From positions 16,247,274 through 16,311,273 of the forward strand of contig CM052361.1 in NCBI GenBank assembly GCA_028551475.1: DNA of 64,000 nucleotides, read 5' to 3'. Below are positions 12,203-25,560 of this stretch, piece by piece (position 1 is the first letter of the stretch; every line of letters starts with the position of its first letter). The notes beneath the pieces were generated by a model. That model was not told where the DNA came from and ran no database searches. It saw only the letters and a program-made list of their open reading frames with translations. Made by a program: the position numbers and the translations under genes. This DNA is from Casuarina equisetifolia (lineage: Eukaryota > Streptophyta > Magnoliopsida > Fagales > Casuarinaceae).

Positions 12203-15200
12203 CTTTTAATCAATTGAAAACTAGAAGGAATTGAACTAATTTCTTTTACTTATAAAAAACCTAGGGAATATTCAGTAAGCACATGATAATCACAAATAAA
12301 ATGAAAATATTCTTGAATTAAAAAATCTTCATTACATAATTGGTCTTTTTACATAGACTTGTGTGATCTACATAAGAAAGGAATTGAATTAAATTTTTTA
12401 TTTATACAACGAAGAAAATTATAGACATTTCAATGAGGTTTGAAGTCATTAGTCAAGTTTCCATTTTCTATCTTGAGAGTTTGAATTTGTTTGGATGTTT
12501 TTCCTTATTTACAGAGAAGGGATTGTGAGTGATTCTTTTTTCCTTGATTCTTTCCTCCATGATTCCTTTGCATTGAAGTTTTGGTTAGTGGGAATGTTTT
12601 TCCTTTTGGTGTTTTAGTTAGGAGTAGTGAGAAAGGTGTGGCACTCCATGCTTTGTGAGGAAGATGAGGGCTCCAATGTACAAGTCTTACGCATAAGGTC
12701 TTGGTGTGCAGCAGAAGTGGATTTTTGACATGGAGCTACTTCATGACTTGTTAAGTTAATTTTATCTTCTAATACCCTCTTGTAAATAGATAAGTTAAGA
12801 TATATAAAGAGCTTGTTCTAAAGATTCTTGAAGTAAGTGATACAAAGCCCTTTTATGAAGATGTCTATATGTTAATCAATAGATGAAATAAAATGAATAG
12901 AAATTCATTTGTTCCAAACACGTTATCGAATAAAGTAGAAATCAATTTCTAAGTGTTTGGTTTTTGCATGAAAAATGGGATTTGTAGTGAGATACAACAT
13001 AAAGAAATTGTCACACCATAATATCGGTGGCCAAGATAATGTGATGTGAAGATCTTTTACTAAGTTTTCTATCCAAATTAGTTTAGTTGTTGTGTTAACA
13101 AGACTTTTGAATTTGGCCTTGGTGCTTAACTAAACAACCATTTTTTGTTTATGGAAACTCTAGGAAATTAGTTTATTTTTTAAAAAATATAATATCCTTT
13201 GGTAGAGCGATGATCATCATGTTCATTAATCCATCTACCAGCCAAATAAGCATGAAGAAAGATAGTATCTAAGGATGTGAAATTGTGCTAAAATGAAAGT
13301 GTATCTGCAAGGAAACAAAGTATCCATTTTACACATTGGTAATAAATGGTAATAGATGCATGCATATATTGACATGCAATATTTACCATATAAAGAATAT
13401 CAAGCCATGTGAGAGTAAGGTAATGTAGTGCACTTGTGATGGTTCAGTAGTGAGTTAGGTCATGGAAAGGTTCACCATCATGGAGAGAAGGGGTGTGTGT
13501 AATGAGGCATGATATGAGGACTCCATGTGCCTTTTCCATTTTGGCATAAGCAGTAATTTTATGAATGAATTTGGCTTAATGGAGGAGTAATCCTTTCAGT
13601 GTGAATTTAGCCTTAGTGCCTAAAAAATAGTATAGATTACCAAGTTTTTTTATATCATATTTAGTTTAAAGATGGTGGATTAATTGAAAGGATGGGGCAT
13701 TGGAATTCCAATAATGATAATATCAATATAAACTAAAAAGAAGATGCTATATGTGGATGTGTGTAATATAAATAGAGATGTGTAAACTTGGGAAATACAA
13801 AATCCAAGACTTAATCATTGATGCTAAGTATAGGGAGCTTGTTTAAGTTCATAGAGTGAATGAAATAAACAACATACATGAGAGGGTCTTATGGAATCCA
13901 TAAAGCCTTATGGTTAAGTTATGTAAATATGTTCTTCAGATGGCTATGGAAGAAGACATTTTTAACATCTAATTGTTTAATTAGCCAATGTTTAGAAAAT
14001 GCAAAAGCAAGAATGGTGTGAATAGTTATCAGTTTGGCAATAAGACTAATTGTTTTTGTAAAATCTAAACTTAAATGTTGGTGAAAGCCTTTTGCAACTA
14101 GCTTTGCCTTGCAATGTTCCAATAAGCCATTAGAGCATTGTTTAATTTTGTTTAAGCACTTACAGCCAATTGGAATAATGCTTTTAGGTTAAGGAACAAG
14201 GTCCCATGTTTTATTTTTCATTAAAATAGTGTATTCCTTGGCCATGGAAACATGCCAGTTTTTGTTTTTAATGGCCTTAATAAAATTGGGTGACTCATTA
14301 TATGGGTGACTAGAGGAAATACAAGCGTACATATTTTGACATGTGAGTGTTTGTCATGGGACTTTTCCACCTTTTAGTCAAGTTACATTATGGTGTTTGT
14401 GAGTTGCTAGATTAAAGGCCAAGGTCAAGGTACTTTGTTCTACCAAGTTCTCAAGTTAGGATATGGGAAGAATGGGGACCATTTCATGGGTGATTTTGGC
14501 AAAAGGTAGGAAAATGGAGTCACCCCTTTGCTTTTCTTATGAAACGTGTTTGGTAGGGACCACAATATAGGAGGTCATGTGAGAAGGTGAAAAAGTGGAA
14601 GTATTTTGCTCTAACGTGGGTGTGTCTTATAAGGATTAGAACTTAGTATTAGGAGTAGGAATAGGTACCATAGATGTGATAGGTGGCGCTCTATGATATC
14701 ACATAAGAAAGGATATGGTGGGAAATTCTTAAAAGTGGATGGAATTGAGATTAAAACATTTACACCCGATGAAGTATCATTGGGGAAGAAATTCCAATTT
14801 TTTTTGAAAGGAAAAAATTAGTTCTTCAAACATGGCATTTGCAATGGTGATTAATTTTTTTGTTTTAATGTAGAGGCATTGATAGCCTTTATATCTTATA
14901 GGATACCCTATGAAAACACACAAGGTAGATTGTGAAACTTTATGTTTATTTTAGGGATGTAAAATAAGGATATACGAGACATCTAAAAATTCAAAGATGG
15001 AAATAAAGGGGGAAATATTAAAAGTGTTTCCCATAGGCTTTTGTATTGTAGATTTGTTGTTGGCAACAAGTTTATGATGCTAGTTGAGGATTTAAAAGCG
15101 TCGTCCTAGTATTGAAGTGAAACTTGGGTGTGATGGATCACATAGAGGCCCATTTTAATAATATGTTGGTGTTTCCTTTTGGTAGATCCATTTTGATAAT

Positions 15201-17165
15201 GAGCATGTGGGCTTGATATGTGTTGGTGGATCCTTAATCCAACAAGGTGTGAAAAATGGCTAACGTAAATTTTGTAGTGTCATCACATTATATTTCTTTG
15301 ATTTTCAACAAAAACATGGAATTGTTTGAAAATTAAAAGAAATTGATCTTGTGAAGAGAATTTATAAGTCCATGTAAACTTTGAAAAATCATCTACGAAG
15401 TAAATATAATATTTATTATTATTGGAAGAAATTATAGGAGCCAAACCTTAAATATGAAAATGGACTAAATCTAATGGGGCATGTGATACATTTTGCATAC
15501 TAAGATGATGTAGGTGTGTGCTTTAGGAAATGCAACACATGTTACATGATGTGAGCTTAAGTCTAGTAAATTGGTTCTAATAAAGTTAGATAGCCTTATT
15601 ATGCTATCATAGGTGGCATGTCCTAGACATAGATGCCACAAGGCTAGTTTATTTGTTTAAGCCATCAAGTCAATCATGGGCTTCTATTGGGCCAACTATT
15701 TAAGGCAATAAAGCTTGCAATCACTCTTGTCCCGAAGTAGAGTCTTGCCTATGATTAGGCTCTAAGCAAAATAAAAGTCAAGATAAAAAAATAATAGCAT
15801 AATTTTTTTTCTTCAGTAAGCTGAGAAACCAAAATTAAATTTGAAACTATAAAAATATTCTTTATACTAAGAGATCTAGATTTTCAAAAATTACTTGAGT
15901 AGGTGATGGCTAGACCCACACCATCCTAATAGTCACTTGATGAGGGCCCGTATAAAGGATTACATTTTCTAGATCGGTCACATCATTAGTGATGTGATGA
16001 GTGGCTCTAATATCCAAGTCAAAGTTAGTAGGTAGGTAGCTAGTGATGTAGGCTTGAGAAAATGGGTCTGAAGAAGTATGAGATGATGGGTTTTGATTAT
16101 ACCTCTCATGGTAGCTAGTTACTTTGTGTCCTAGCTTATGACATATTTGGTGCAAGATTCATTGACCATAATATTGACTATAAAAGGTATTTTGGCTATT
16201 AGCCAGAGATGCATCATTACTTGGTTGCTTAGAAGAAGTGAGTTAAATAGTGTTGTTTTGAGAAAGGAATCATTGTGTGTGATTCAAGCTTCCAAAAACA
16301 AAATTTGTAGATGGGTTATGAGTGATGATTTACTCAATAAGATCTAGAGTTGCCTCATGAGTTAGGAAAAGACCTCAAAGGTTTTCCCTACTCATTGTCA
16401 TATTCCTTGAGTGCACTATTGGTGAGAAATGGGTGAAAAATTCATTATCAGAGATTGGTTCTCTAATAAAGGCTAGTTGATTAGTGAGATTGTTAACCTC
16501 TTAAAGATATTTAGTAATGGATCTATGGCCTTTGGTAATCACTTGAAGTCTTAAATAAAGAGTTGTTGCATTTACTGAGCTATAGGCAACGAACTCAAAG
16601 GCTAGAGCATGTCAGGCATTAGCAGATCTCTAAAAGTGGGATAGGCTAGTGACTATTACATATGACGATGTGTTAAGGATCTAGCCTAAGGTGGTTTGAT
16701 CTTTAACATTCTAGTTTGTGAAAGCTAGATTAGTAATTCACTTAATGGAGCCTTGTTCATTAGTGATTGTGATGAAATCATAGGGGCACGAGTATGTGAT
16801 GTCAAGGATGTTGAGTAACCCACTTGCTTTTAGATACATCATAACCCTAGCCTTCTAGACTAGATAGTTTGGGCCTTTTAAATGAAGATCAATACCTAGT
16901 ATAATGATGTTGGCAAAAGTAGGGGTAGCATTAGTGTGACTTTCCATTTAGAACAAAAAAACAATGAGTGGAAGTGAAGAAAAAACTATAAGGATTGAAT
17001 CAAAAAGCAAAGGCTTGCACCAAGTTAGTGTATGATACCAAGATAGACCTTGTAATTAGCTAAAAATTAGAAAAAATTAAACCAATTTCTTCTACCCATT
17101 ATAAACGTATGGAATATCTAGTAAGCACATGATAATCACAAATAGAATGAAAATATTCTTGAATT
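12203..17165 (-). mobile_element. Copia-2: degenerate Ty1/copia retrotransposon
   Basis: A similar minus-strand copia relic. The nucleocapsid/protease region lies at 15910-16155 (CHKLGHKVTSYHERYN, then ATHHITND), and its tail YTGPHQVTI resembles YASPHQVTM of Copia-1, so the two belong to the same lineage. The reverse transcriptase piece at 13919-14122 shows KAKLVAKGFHQH and KQLDVKNVFFHSHL. Direct repeats at about 12203-12330 and 17035-17165 look like LTR pieces. A TGGTATCA primer-binding-site-like sequence lies just inside the right one, near 17033-17041. The right LTR cannot be followed beyond about 130 bases. Stops and frameshifts occur throughout, so nothing here is functional. Confidence 0.8.
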
Positions 17166-18792
17166 TAATAATCTTCATTATACAAAGTTTTTTACTCCAA
17201 AGAAAGGGGGAAGGAAAAGAAGAAATAAAAAATAAAAGTCATTGGTTAGTTCTTTTTACCATACTCATATCAGTGGGAGAAAAGAAATTGGTATCTTTGG
17301 AGAAAAGGATAAAATATCTAGCAACCAAAATATCTAAGGGCTATAGGAAAGATCGAGTGATTCTACAATTTGAATCTGAACTACCCAAAATATTCTCACC
17401 TACTTAGTTTTAACTCTCTTTCCTTTCTCTTATTTTTTTACTTACCTAGTTTGATTAGTAACTAAAGAAAAAAAATACAAATAGTTTCTTTGAGGGAAAT
17501 CAACATCTAATTACTTTAAGCATAACAATGTTTTTCTTTTTTCTTAGATTACTCTTTTCTCTACTTTTAGTATCCTTTATAAAAAAATCAACAAAAGATA
17601 GCCATATCATTCTTAGAGTCCTATCTAACAAAATAAGCTATGCCAATAACTCCTATAGACTAAGTCTAAAGACTCTTAGAGACCAAGTTTTGCCAACAAT
17701 TCCCAAAGACTTGGTCTTGCTACATGGATTACATGGACTCCATCATTCATACAATTGAACATGCTTTCTATATGAGCATTATTAAACAAAATAAATAACA
17801 CTTAAAACCCATAACATAGAGTTACCTCCTAATAAGACTTTCTTCACTTGGTCAATAATTTTGGTAGGATTTAACAATAGCAAATTGCATAAGCTAGTGA
17901 AAAAAATAGTCCATAAATGTTAATGAATATTTAGTAATGAGAGAAAGGATCATCTTACTCTCCATTATATGTAGCTAAACTGCTTTGGTCTCTTGACTTC
18001 TTTCCATTTGAGAAGCCAAGCAAAGTTCTGGAGATTTTGTCTAGGTAAAGGATTTCATTTGAGAGGTAATACGTTTCTCATTTTTTTCCTCATTACTTCT
18101 CATCCTTAATCATTTAAGGCTAAAGTAATTCTTTTCATTGCTTGTTTGCTTATTTTTTCTTGTTTAAGGAAAAGCTTAGTCTATGTCCTAATCAATTTTT
18201 TCCTTTCCCAATTTCTTTAGTGCGTTTATGGTTGGTTTTCAATTTTTCTCCCCTTTCGGTTTGCTTTTCTATTTTCTTAGTCAGTTTTTTTTGTCTTCCG
18301 CTTTTAGATCCATTAGGGCATTTGTTTCTCATCACAAATTGTTCAAAATGGTGCGTTTTGTCATAGGTTAGGTGATATTTCAAGTCAAAACTACTTTTTG
18401 GTCCTCATTGTCATTTCCTACCTATTCACACCATTTCATTTAGTCCCTTGAAACACACCATGTTAGTCAGTTTTTCTAAATCCGTAACCAGATCATATCA
18501 CTAAATGCACCATCTCTTTTAAGTGAAACATGTGTTTCACTTATGCAAAGTGCACCATTTCACTTTGTTTTCGGATTTAAATCCCACCCATGCTCATATC
18601 TGGTTTGAGACTCATTTCTCTCACTTGCAAAATGCCCCACTTCACTTAAATAGTGAACTGAATTGTTTCACTAATGCGAGGCAAACATCGTTTCATCAGG
18701 CCAAATTTGTAATTTTGTATCCCTACCCGTAAGCGTGACTTGTCTTCATAATGAAGACCCAATTTCTCACCTCACTGTCTTAACCTCCATCA
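17166..18792. other. Intergenic DNA before the plus-strand copia relic
   Basis: Contains only short frames of no known type. The part from about 18480 to 18700 carries several loose copies of a CACTT/TTTCACTT-rich motif. It could be the remains of the leader or LTR of the next element, but I cannot find a matching copy on the far side. Confidence 0.45.
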
Positions 18793-21700
18793 ATGACCAA
18801 TTTTGGCACCATGAACGACCATTATGAGTCATCTAGGCTTCAAAATGTGGCAAAGATGGCTAATCCACTCTTTCGAGGCCCTAAAGATGTCTCTACAACA
18901 ATTTTGGTGCCTCAAATCCTCATAGGGTCGAGTAATTACTTCCCTTGGTGGCATAAAATGATCATCGTGCTTGGTTCATGAACAAGCTTGACCTTGTGAA
19001 TGGAAAGGTGGTCAGATCCACTAGCAATGATTCACGGGCTATTCTTTGGGACAAATGCAATCTCATTGTGCTTTCCTGGTTGATGAACTCAATCTTCTTT
19101 GAGATTGTAAATGCAGTTTCTTTATCTCCCACTATTTGTTTTGCCTGGAAAATGCTTGAGACAAGATATTCTAAAATCACTAGTATTCATCAGTATGATC
19201 TAGAATAACAGATAGGAAAGGTGAAACAATAATCAAATGAGTTTGTGGCGAAGTATTTTACTTATCTTTGTGATTTATGGGTAGAACTGGATAAATGTTT
19301 GCTAGAGGTTCAGTGTAAATGTGCTAAGTGTACTTGTGATTTCCTAACTTTATTGGCGGCAGAAAGGGAATTTGAGCCTGTTATATGCTTCCTACTTGGA
19401 CTTCAGCCTTTGTATGCCATTGTAAGGAGTAATATTATCTCTTGCAACCTTATTCCATCCCTTAATGAAGTTTTGTTGTTAGTTACTGATGAAAAGCACT
19501 AACACAGTTTACAAGTTAATAATGGGAAGAGAGATTTGTCAGCTTTTATGACCCAATCCCCTATGTCCTTTGGATGTTTAGGAATGGTTAAAAGGATAGT
19601 CCTTCTACTATTGTTGGGAATTCACAAATCTCATCTAGTATTAGTTCTAGGCAATAAAGGTTAGGTCTTTTCCGTAAGCATTGTTGTCAGCTTGGACACA
19701 CCAATGACAAATGTTTCTAGTTGGTTGGGTTTCCTAACAAGCCCAAGGGTCAGAGGAAAAGATTTGGCAATACCCATTCAACGCATGCAGTCAACACTGA
19801 GTCTAGAGATCAACCATCACCTCATGTGAGTAGTACAATACTAGTGCAAACAATTAGCACCACTAGCCAAATCCTTACACTTGAGTAGTATCAACAAGTG
19901 GTCTAGCTCCTCAGTTGGTTTGGCCCTACTGAGCCCATGGCAAACTTCATAATTATAGTTTCTTCCTTGCAAAATTAATCTTTATCTTTTTGGCTCATTG
20001 ATTCAGGAACAAGTGACCACATCACGTGTGATCTCACATGCATGGAGAACATTAGGTCGTACACATCAAACCCCATTTGAGTTAAACTACCTAATAATAG
20101 TAGTGTAGCTGTTACACACATTGACACTGTTTGCATTTCTTCCTCTATCATCCTTAATGACATCATATATATCCATTCTTTTACGTGTAAACTTCTATTT
20201 ATTTCCAAATTTACCTTTGATAGTTCTTGTTAGGTCACCTTTTACCCATACTTTTGTTTCTTTTAGGATTGTTTAATAGTACTGAGGTTAGGTAGGGCTA
20301 AGTGTTGTTTATATTATCTAGTTTCTCCAACGACTGCCACCACATATATGTTTTCTACCCTTATCAAACTTTTGAATGTAATGCTCCTTAAAGGGCTAAT
20401 GTGTGTCAGAACATTATGTTTAAGAACAATGTTTTAAGTAATAAACAAACCCTATGGTATTTTCATTTTGGTCACTCTTCTTGTTATGCATCTCTTGATT
20501 TTTTTGTCTCGTTTATCCTTTGGCAAAACATACTCATCTTCCATTTCCATTTAGTTCTTTTCTTACGAACTCTATTTTTGAGTTGGTGAATGTGGACATA
20601 TGAGGTCCACATTGGACCCTCAATCATGATGGCTCATGTTATTTTCTTACCATCGTTGATGATTTCTTATATGGAACTTGGGTGTATCTCATGTGATACA
20701 AAAGTCAAGCAACGCATTTCTTGCATTCCTTCTTTGCTATGGTAGAAACCCAGTTTCACACTCGTATTTGCAAGTTACACTCTAATAATGAATTTGAGTT
20801 CTTTAGTCATGAGTGTACATCTTTCCTCCAATTCTATGGGGTTCATCATCAGAGTTTGTGTGTTCATACTCCACAAAATGGTGTAGTTAAACATAAACAT
20901 TAACATATCCTTGATGTGGCATAAGCCTTACGCTTTTAGGTTGATATTTTTTATCGTTATTGGGGAGAATGTCTTTACTATTACCCATTTGACTAACTGT
21001 CTTCCTATACTAGTTCTTAATGGGAAAACTCCCTTTGATATTCTTTTTGGTAAACCTCCTTGTACATCACACATCTTAAGATTTTTGGGTGCTTGTGTTA
21101 TGTTACTATTATTTCGCGTGGGGACAAATCACACCTCGTGCTAGACCATGTGTCTTTATGGGATACTTTTCCTTAAAGAAAGGTTATCAAGTTCTTGACA
21201 TTACCACCCACACTTTCTCCATTGTTTGTGTTGTTGTATTTCATGAGTCCATTTTTCCCTTCACTCAGTCTTAGTCACTCTCCCCAGTCACCTTGTCTCA
21301 TAAGGATCAATCTTTTGTCCCTTTAGAGCCAGATCCATATTTTGTCCCACTTAGGCCTACTTTTGATGAGCCTTATCCTTCATCATCAACATCTAAGTTT
21401 GATCCTTTTCCTTCATCCTAGTCCTTACCATCCTTATCTGATGAGACATCATCTCTTCCCTTTCCCTCATTGGTTGTCATGCCTTTGAATTCACCCACTG
21501 TGAATTGACCCATTATGGATCCACCCATTGTAGATCCACCTCCTGATATAGTGCCAGTAGCCAATAACCCCATTGTTAGAGTTTCCTAACGTGATTCTAA
21601 ACCTCCCATTTAGACTCAAGATTATCACTACAACCATATAGCTTTTAACCCTGATAGCTATTGTTCAATAGGTCCTCGAAACATACCTCGCTCGATTTCC

Positions 21701-23060
21701 CATTTCGTGACCTTTAACAACTTATCTCTCACACATTGAGCCTTTCTTGCCTTCATCTCTTCCATTTGAGAACAACAATACTATCATGAGGCAGTTTACG
21801 ATCCTCGATGGGTAAATGCTATGGTTAGTGAACTACATGCCTTGGAGACAAATCAAACGTGGAAGTTGGTTGATTTGCCACTTGATCGAAAGCCAATTGG
21901 ATGCAAATGAGTTTATAAGGTGAAGTACCAAGCTGATGGTTCTATTAAGAGATATAAAGCTTGCCTTGTGGCTAAGGGCTTCCATCAACAATATGGGATT
22001 AATTATGAGAGGAACTTTTCTCCTATGGCCAAGATGGTGACTGTTCAATGCATCATGGTATTAGCCTCCATGTTTCGTTGGCTCCTTCATTAGATGGATG
22101 TTCATAATGTATTCCTCCATGGAAACTTATATGAGGAGGTCTACATGTCCTTATCTCCCGGGATTTAGTCTTCCTGCACTAGTCGGCCAAAAGTTTATCA
22201 TCTACTTAAGTCCATCTATAGGCTTAAACAAGCTTTTCAACAATGGTATGCCAAATTTTTTTATTGCCCTTCTTAAAGCTGGCTTTAAACAATCTTGGCA
22301 TGATTATGCTTTATTTACACTTAGGTGTGAATCCACTATTGTGGCTATTTTGATCAATGTTGATGATATGTTTATCATCGGCAATAGTAAAGATGCTATC
22401 ACACTAGCCAAGTCCAATCTCTATTTTAGATTTCACATGAAAGATTTAAGGCAAACTAAATTCTTTCTTAGGGTAGGGATTGCTTGGTCAGAAAGTAGTA
22501 TTTGTCTCAATCAATGCAAATATGCATTAGAGTTAGTATTTGAAGCTCGTCACTACAAGATTCCCATAAATCAAAACCTGAAGATTTTCTTTTAGAATAT
22601 GATGCTAGTCCACCAATTCTTGTTAAGGACCCAACATTGGCCTATCCTGCTCCATATCAGCATCTTCTAGGGCACCTGATCTACCTTATCCATACTCAAC
22701 TAGACATTAATTATCCAATTCAGATACTTAGACAATTCATGCATTCTCTGAAAACTTCACATATGGATATGGCTATGAAGGTTGTTAAGTACTTGAAAGG
22801 TACTTTGAGATTGGGCATATTCATGCCTTTTTAGAAGGACTTTCAATTGACCAATTTTTGTGATTCAGATTGGACAGTATGTCCTATGTCACGCCGCTCC
22901 CTCACTGGTTTTTATATCAAGTTAAGAGGTTCTTTGATTTCTTGGAAGACCAAGAAACAAGCCACGATTTCCAACTCATCATCTAAAGCAGAATATCACG
23001 CCATGGCCACTACTGTTGTGAGATTACTTGTATTGCCAACCCATTATGTGTTATAGTGTT
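18793..23060 (+). mobile_element. Copia-3: degenerate Ty1/copia retrotransposon
   Basis: A plus-strand element with all copia domains in order but broken by stops and frameshifts. The gag (UBN2-like) region spans 18793-19500, with LIGSSNYFPWW and WDKCNLIVLSWLMNSI. A protease-like SGTSDHITCD follows at about 20000-20035. Integrase remnants lie at about 20600-21270, with HTPQNGVVKHKH near 20860-20900. Reverse transcriptase covers about 21790-22600, with YKACLVAKGFHQQYG, NVFLHGNLYEEVYM and a YVDD box that reads NVDD near 22356. RNase H lies at 22637-23060, with KTKKQATISNSSSKAEYHA. The frame changes near 22260. The last RNase H residues are lost after about 23020. No flanking LTR pair was recognised. 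Confidence 0.85.
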
Positions 23061-24689
23061 GACTAGGAAGAAGAGGTACTTGGCCATTAATGACAAGCCT
23101 CCCTTGTTAAAGTTTAAGCATTGCTAGCCTTTAAGGTTGCTTTAGGAATAGATGGTTTCTAGCAACAATTCTTCATTTCTTACTATGTTAGCATTCTTGC
23201 ATCTTTGGAGCTTGAGCAATCCCTAACTTTTAATAGGCTAATCCATATAGAATGGGAAAGTAATGAGATCTTAAAATTTTATTGCCACATCCTTACACAT
23301 ATAAGTAACCTGCCACCAAATCTACATTAAGTGGTACCAAAGACCAATGTTTGGTGAGTGAGTCATGTTTCAATTTAGGAAATGTTCTTTACATTCATCT
23401 TTACATATTTCACCATGTGTGATAGCAAATAGGATGCTTGCAGATATAGATGAGATAAAAGATCAAATCAATAAGGTTCTTTAACTCTTAAGAACCAAAC
23501 ATAGATATTAAAGCCAAAAGCCACTAGCCAATCAAAAAGATGATCATGCTTCAATAGGTTACAAGCACCATTATAAGCACTATTACAATCACAATCATTA
23601 TAATGAAACACTATGATATGTGGATAGAAAGGTGGTAAAGGAAAGAAGTTTCACCAAAGAAAGCTATAAAGGTAGTTCAAATCCAAGAAACATAGACAAT
23701 AAAAACATAACTAAAAGATTTGGATATACCAAAGCTTGAATCATATGTAAACAAGGAGACAAGTTTATAAAGTTTAGATTTATTGGAGCAAGAGGTAGCA
23801 TCGGACATGAATATAAATTGAAAAGCTTTGGATCTACCAAAGTATGATGCATCACTAAAGAAGGAGACAAATCTAAGGAGTCCAAATCTACCAAAGCTTG
23901 ATGCATTACCGACATGGCAATAAAACAAAATTTGATGGGAGAACCACACAATTTCAACCAAGTAATGGAGAAGTTGGTAACACTATGTGTGAGTAGTGAC
24001 TTCATTTATGGGTTTGCATGATCAAATTGTGAGAAGATGATATGATTTATGATGGGTAATGGAGTGAGCTAGGTTTATAAGAATCTAAAATAAGGAAATA
24101 ACAAGATACGGGACAGAATTTTCAAAATTTAAAGTGCAGGAAAGGTAAATGGTAAGAAATTTAATTACAAAATGCAAAGCCATAAATTAAAAGTGTGGGT
24201 ATTTAAAAGACCAAAAAGTAAAGACTAGAAATTAAAGGTGTATAAAGTAAAGGCCAGAAAGATAGAAAGCTTTCTTTTCATTTCAAAGGTACTTTTTTAT
24301 AAATGAGTTCATAATCTTTATTTATATAAAGCTAAGGCAGACAAAAACAAAAAAAAATCATAAATTTGGTCAACAAGACCTTTTGGAACTTACAAAGCAC
24401 TAAATATAGTTTTTTTTTAACTAATTAACATAATAAATATGGCCTTTGAAAATAACAACTAGAGTAAATGTAGTCAAAGGTGATTTCTTTGGGGAAACAT
24501 TTTTGGAGACTTGTCAAAAACTACCTTTTATGATGTAACTCCTTTAGACAAACATATTTATCCTTTAACTAAGTTGATTTAGCTAATTGGGCTTAGACCC
24601 AATGGAAAACATTGTAGTCCTAATTCTTTAATGTGGGAACCTACAACACTTAGGTTTTTTTATTAGCTTGTGCCTTGGATGGAACATTA
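23061..24689. other. Unassigned repeat-like DNA beside a gypsy remnant
   Basis: Only short frames occur and none resembles a known protein. The part from roughly 24000 to 24690 lies where the 3' LTR of the neighbouring minus-strand gypsy element would be expected. I found no second copy to prove that. Confidence 0.45.
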
Positions 24690-25560
24690 GATTCCACCAT
24701 ATCATTCTCCCTAGATTGAAGAGGATTTGTCCTTAAATCTATATAGTTCTCACCTTCCAAGTATAGAGATAAATCTCCCATGTTAAAAGTGGTTGAAACT
24801 CTGGAATAATCACTTGGCAAGTTTGTTTTGTAGGCATGGTCTCTAACCCTTGTGATAACTTCAAAGGATCCATCAACTTATAGTGCCAATGCTCTTTCTT
24901 TTCTATGGGAGTCTGTCATTCCTCAAGTGCACCTATACTAGATCTCCTCCTTGAAATATTGAAGGTTTGCATTACTTGTTGGCCTTTTTCTTGTATGTCT
25001 CATTTATTTTCTCAATTTGGAATTAGATGCCTTCATGGAACTTTTCATCAACTTGACCCAATCAATTGCATCAAAACTAACTTATGTGTTAATGCATAAA
25101 AAGGAGAGTACAATAGGAGTAAATAGATTAAGCCCATAAACTATCTCAAATGGCAAATAACCAATTATGACACTTGGACTTCGATTGTAAGCAAATTCTG
25201 CAAAAGCAAGTTTGATATCTCAATCTTTGAGATTTTTGTTTATTGTAGTTCTCAAGAGCATTTCGAGTATTCAGTTGATAACTTTTGTTTGCCCATATGT
25301 TTGAGGATAGTTAAATGTGCTTTGTGTCAAGCTTTGTCCATAAAGTCCTCCAAAAATGACTAAAGAGCTTGGTATCTTTATTAGAAATAATTGTTCTTAG
25401 AACACCATATAGTCTCACAATCTCCTTTAAAAAAAAAATAAAATCTGCAATGTTAGTAGCATTATCAGTTTTGTGATAACTAGGCCATTTTGGCTTGAGA
25501 AGGATGAAGATGTTAAGGAGGAAGATTTTTGCCAAGACAACTCCAATAACAACCTGGAAA
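24690..25560 (-). mobile_element. Ty3/gypsy integrase remnant
   Basis: On the minus strand the pieces CHKTDNATNIADF and SHFWRTLWTKLDTKH (25311-25535) are typical of the plant Ty3/gypsy integrase core. Further downstream the same strand gives FAEFAYNRSPSVI (near 25140-25210) and an integrase C-terminal stretch ending in STTFNMGDLS (near 24770). Several stops interrupt it. The upstream protease, reverse transcriptase and RNase H are not found, so this is a truncated pol 3' end. Confidence 0.82.
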
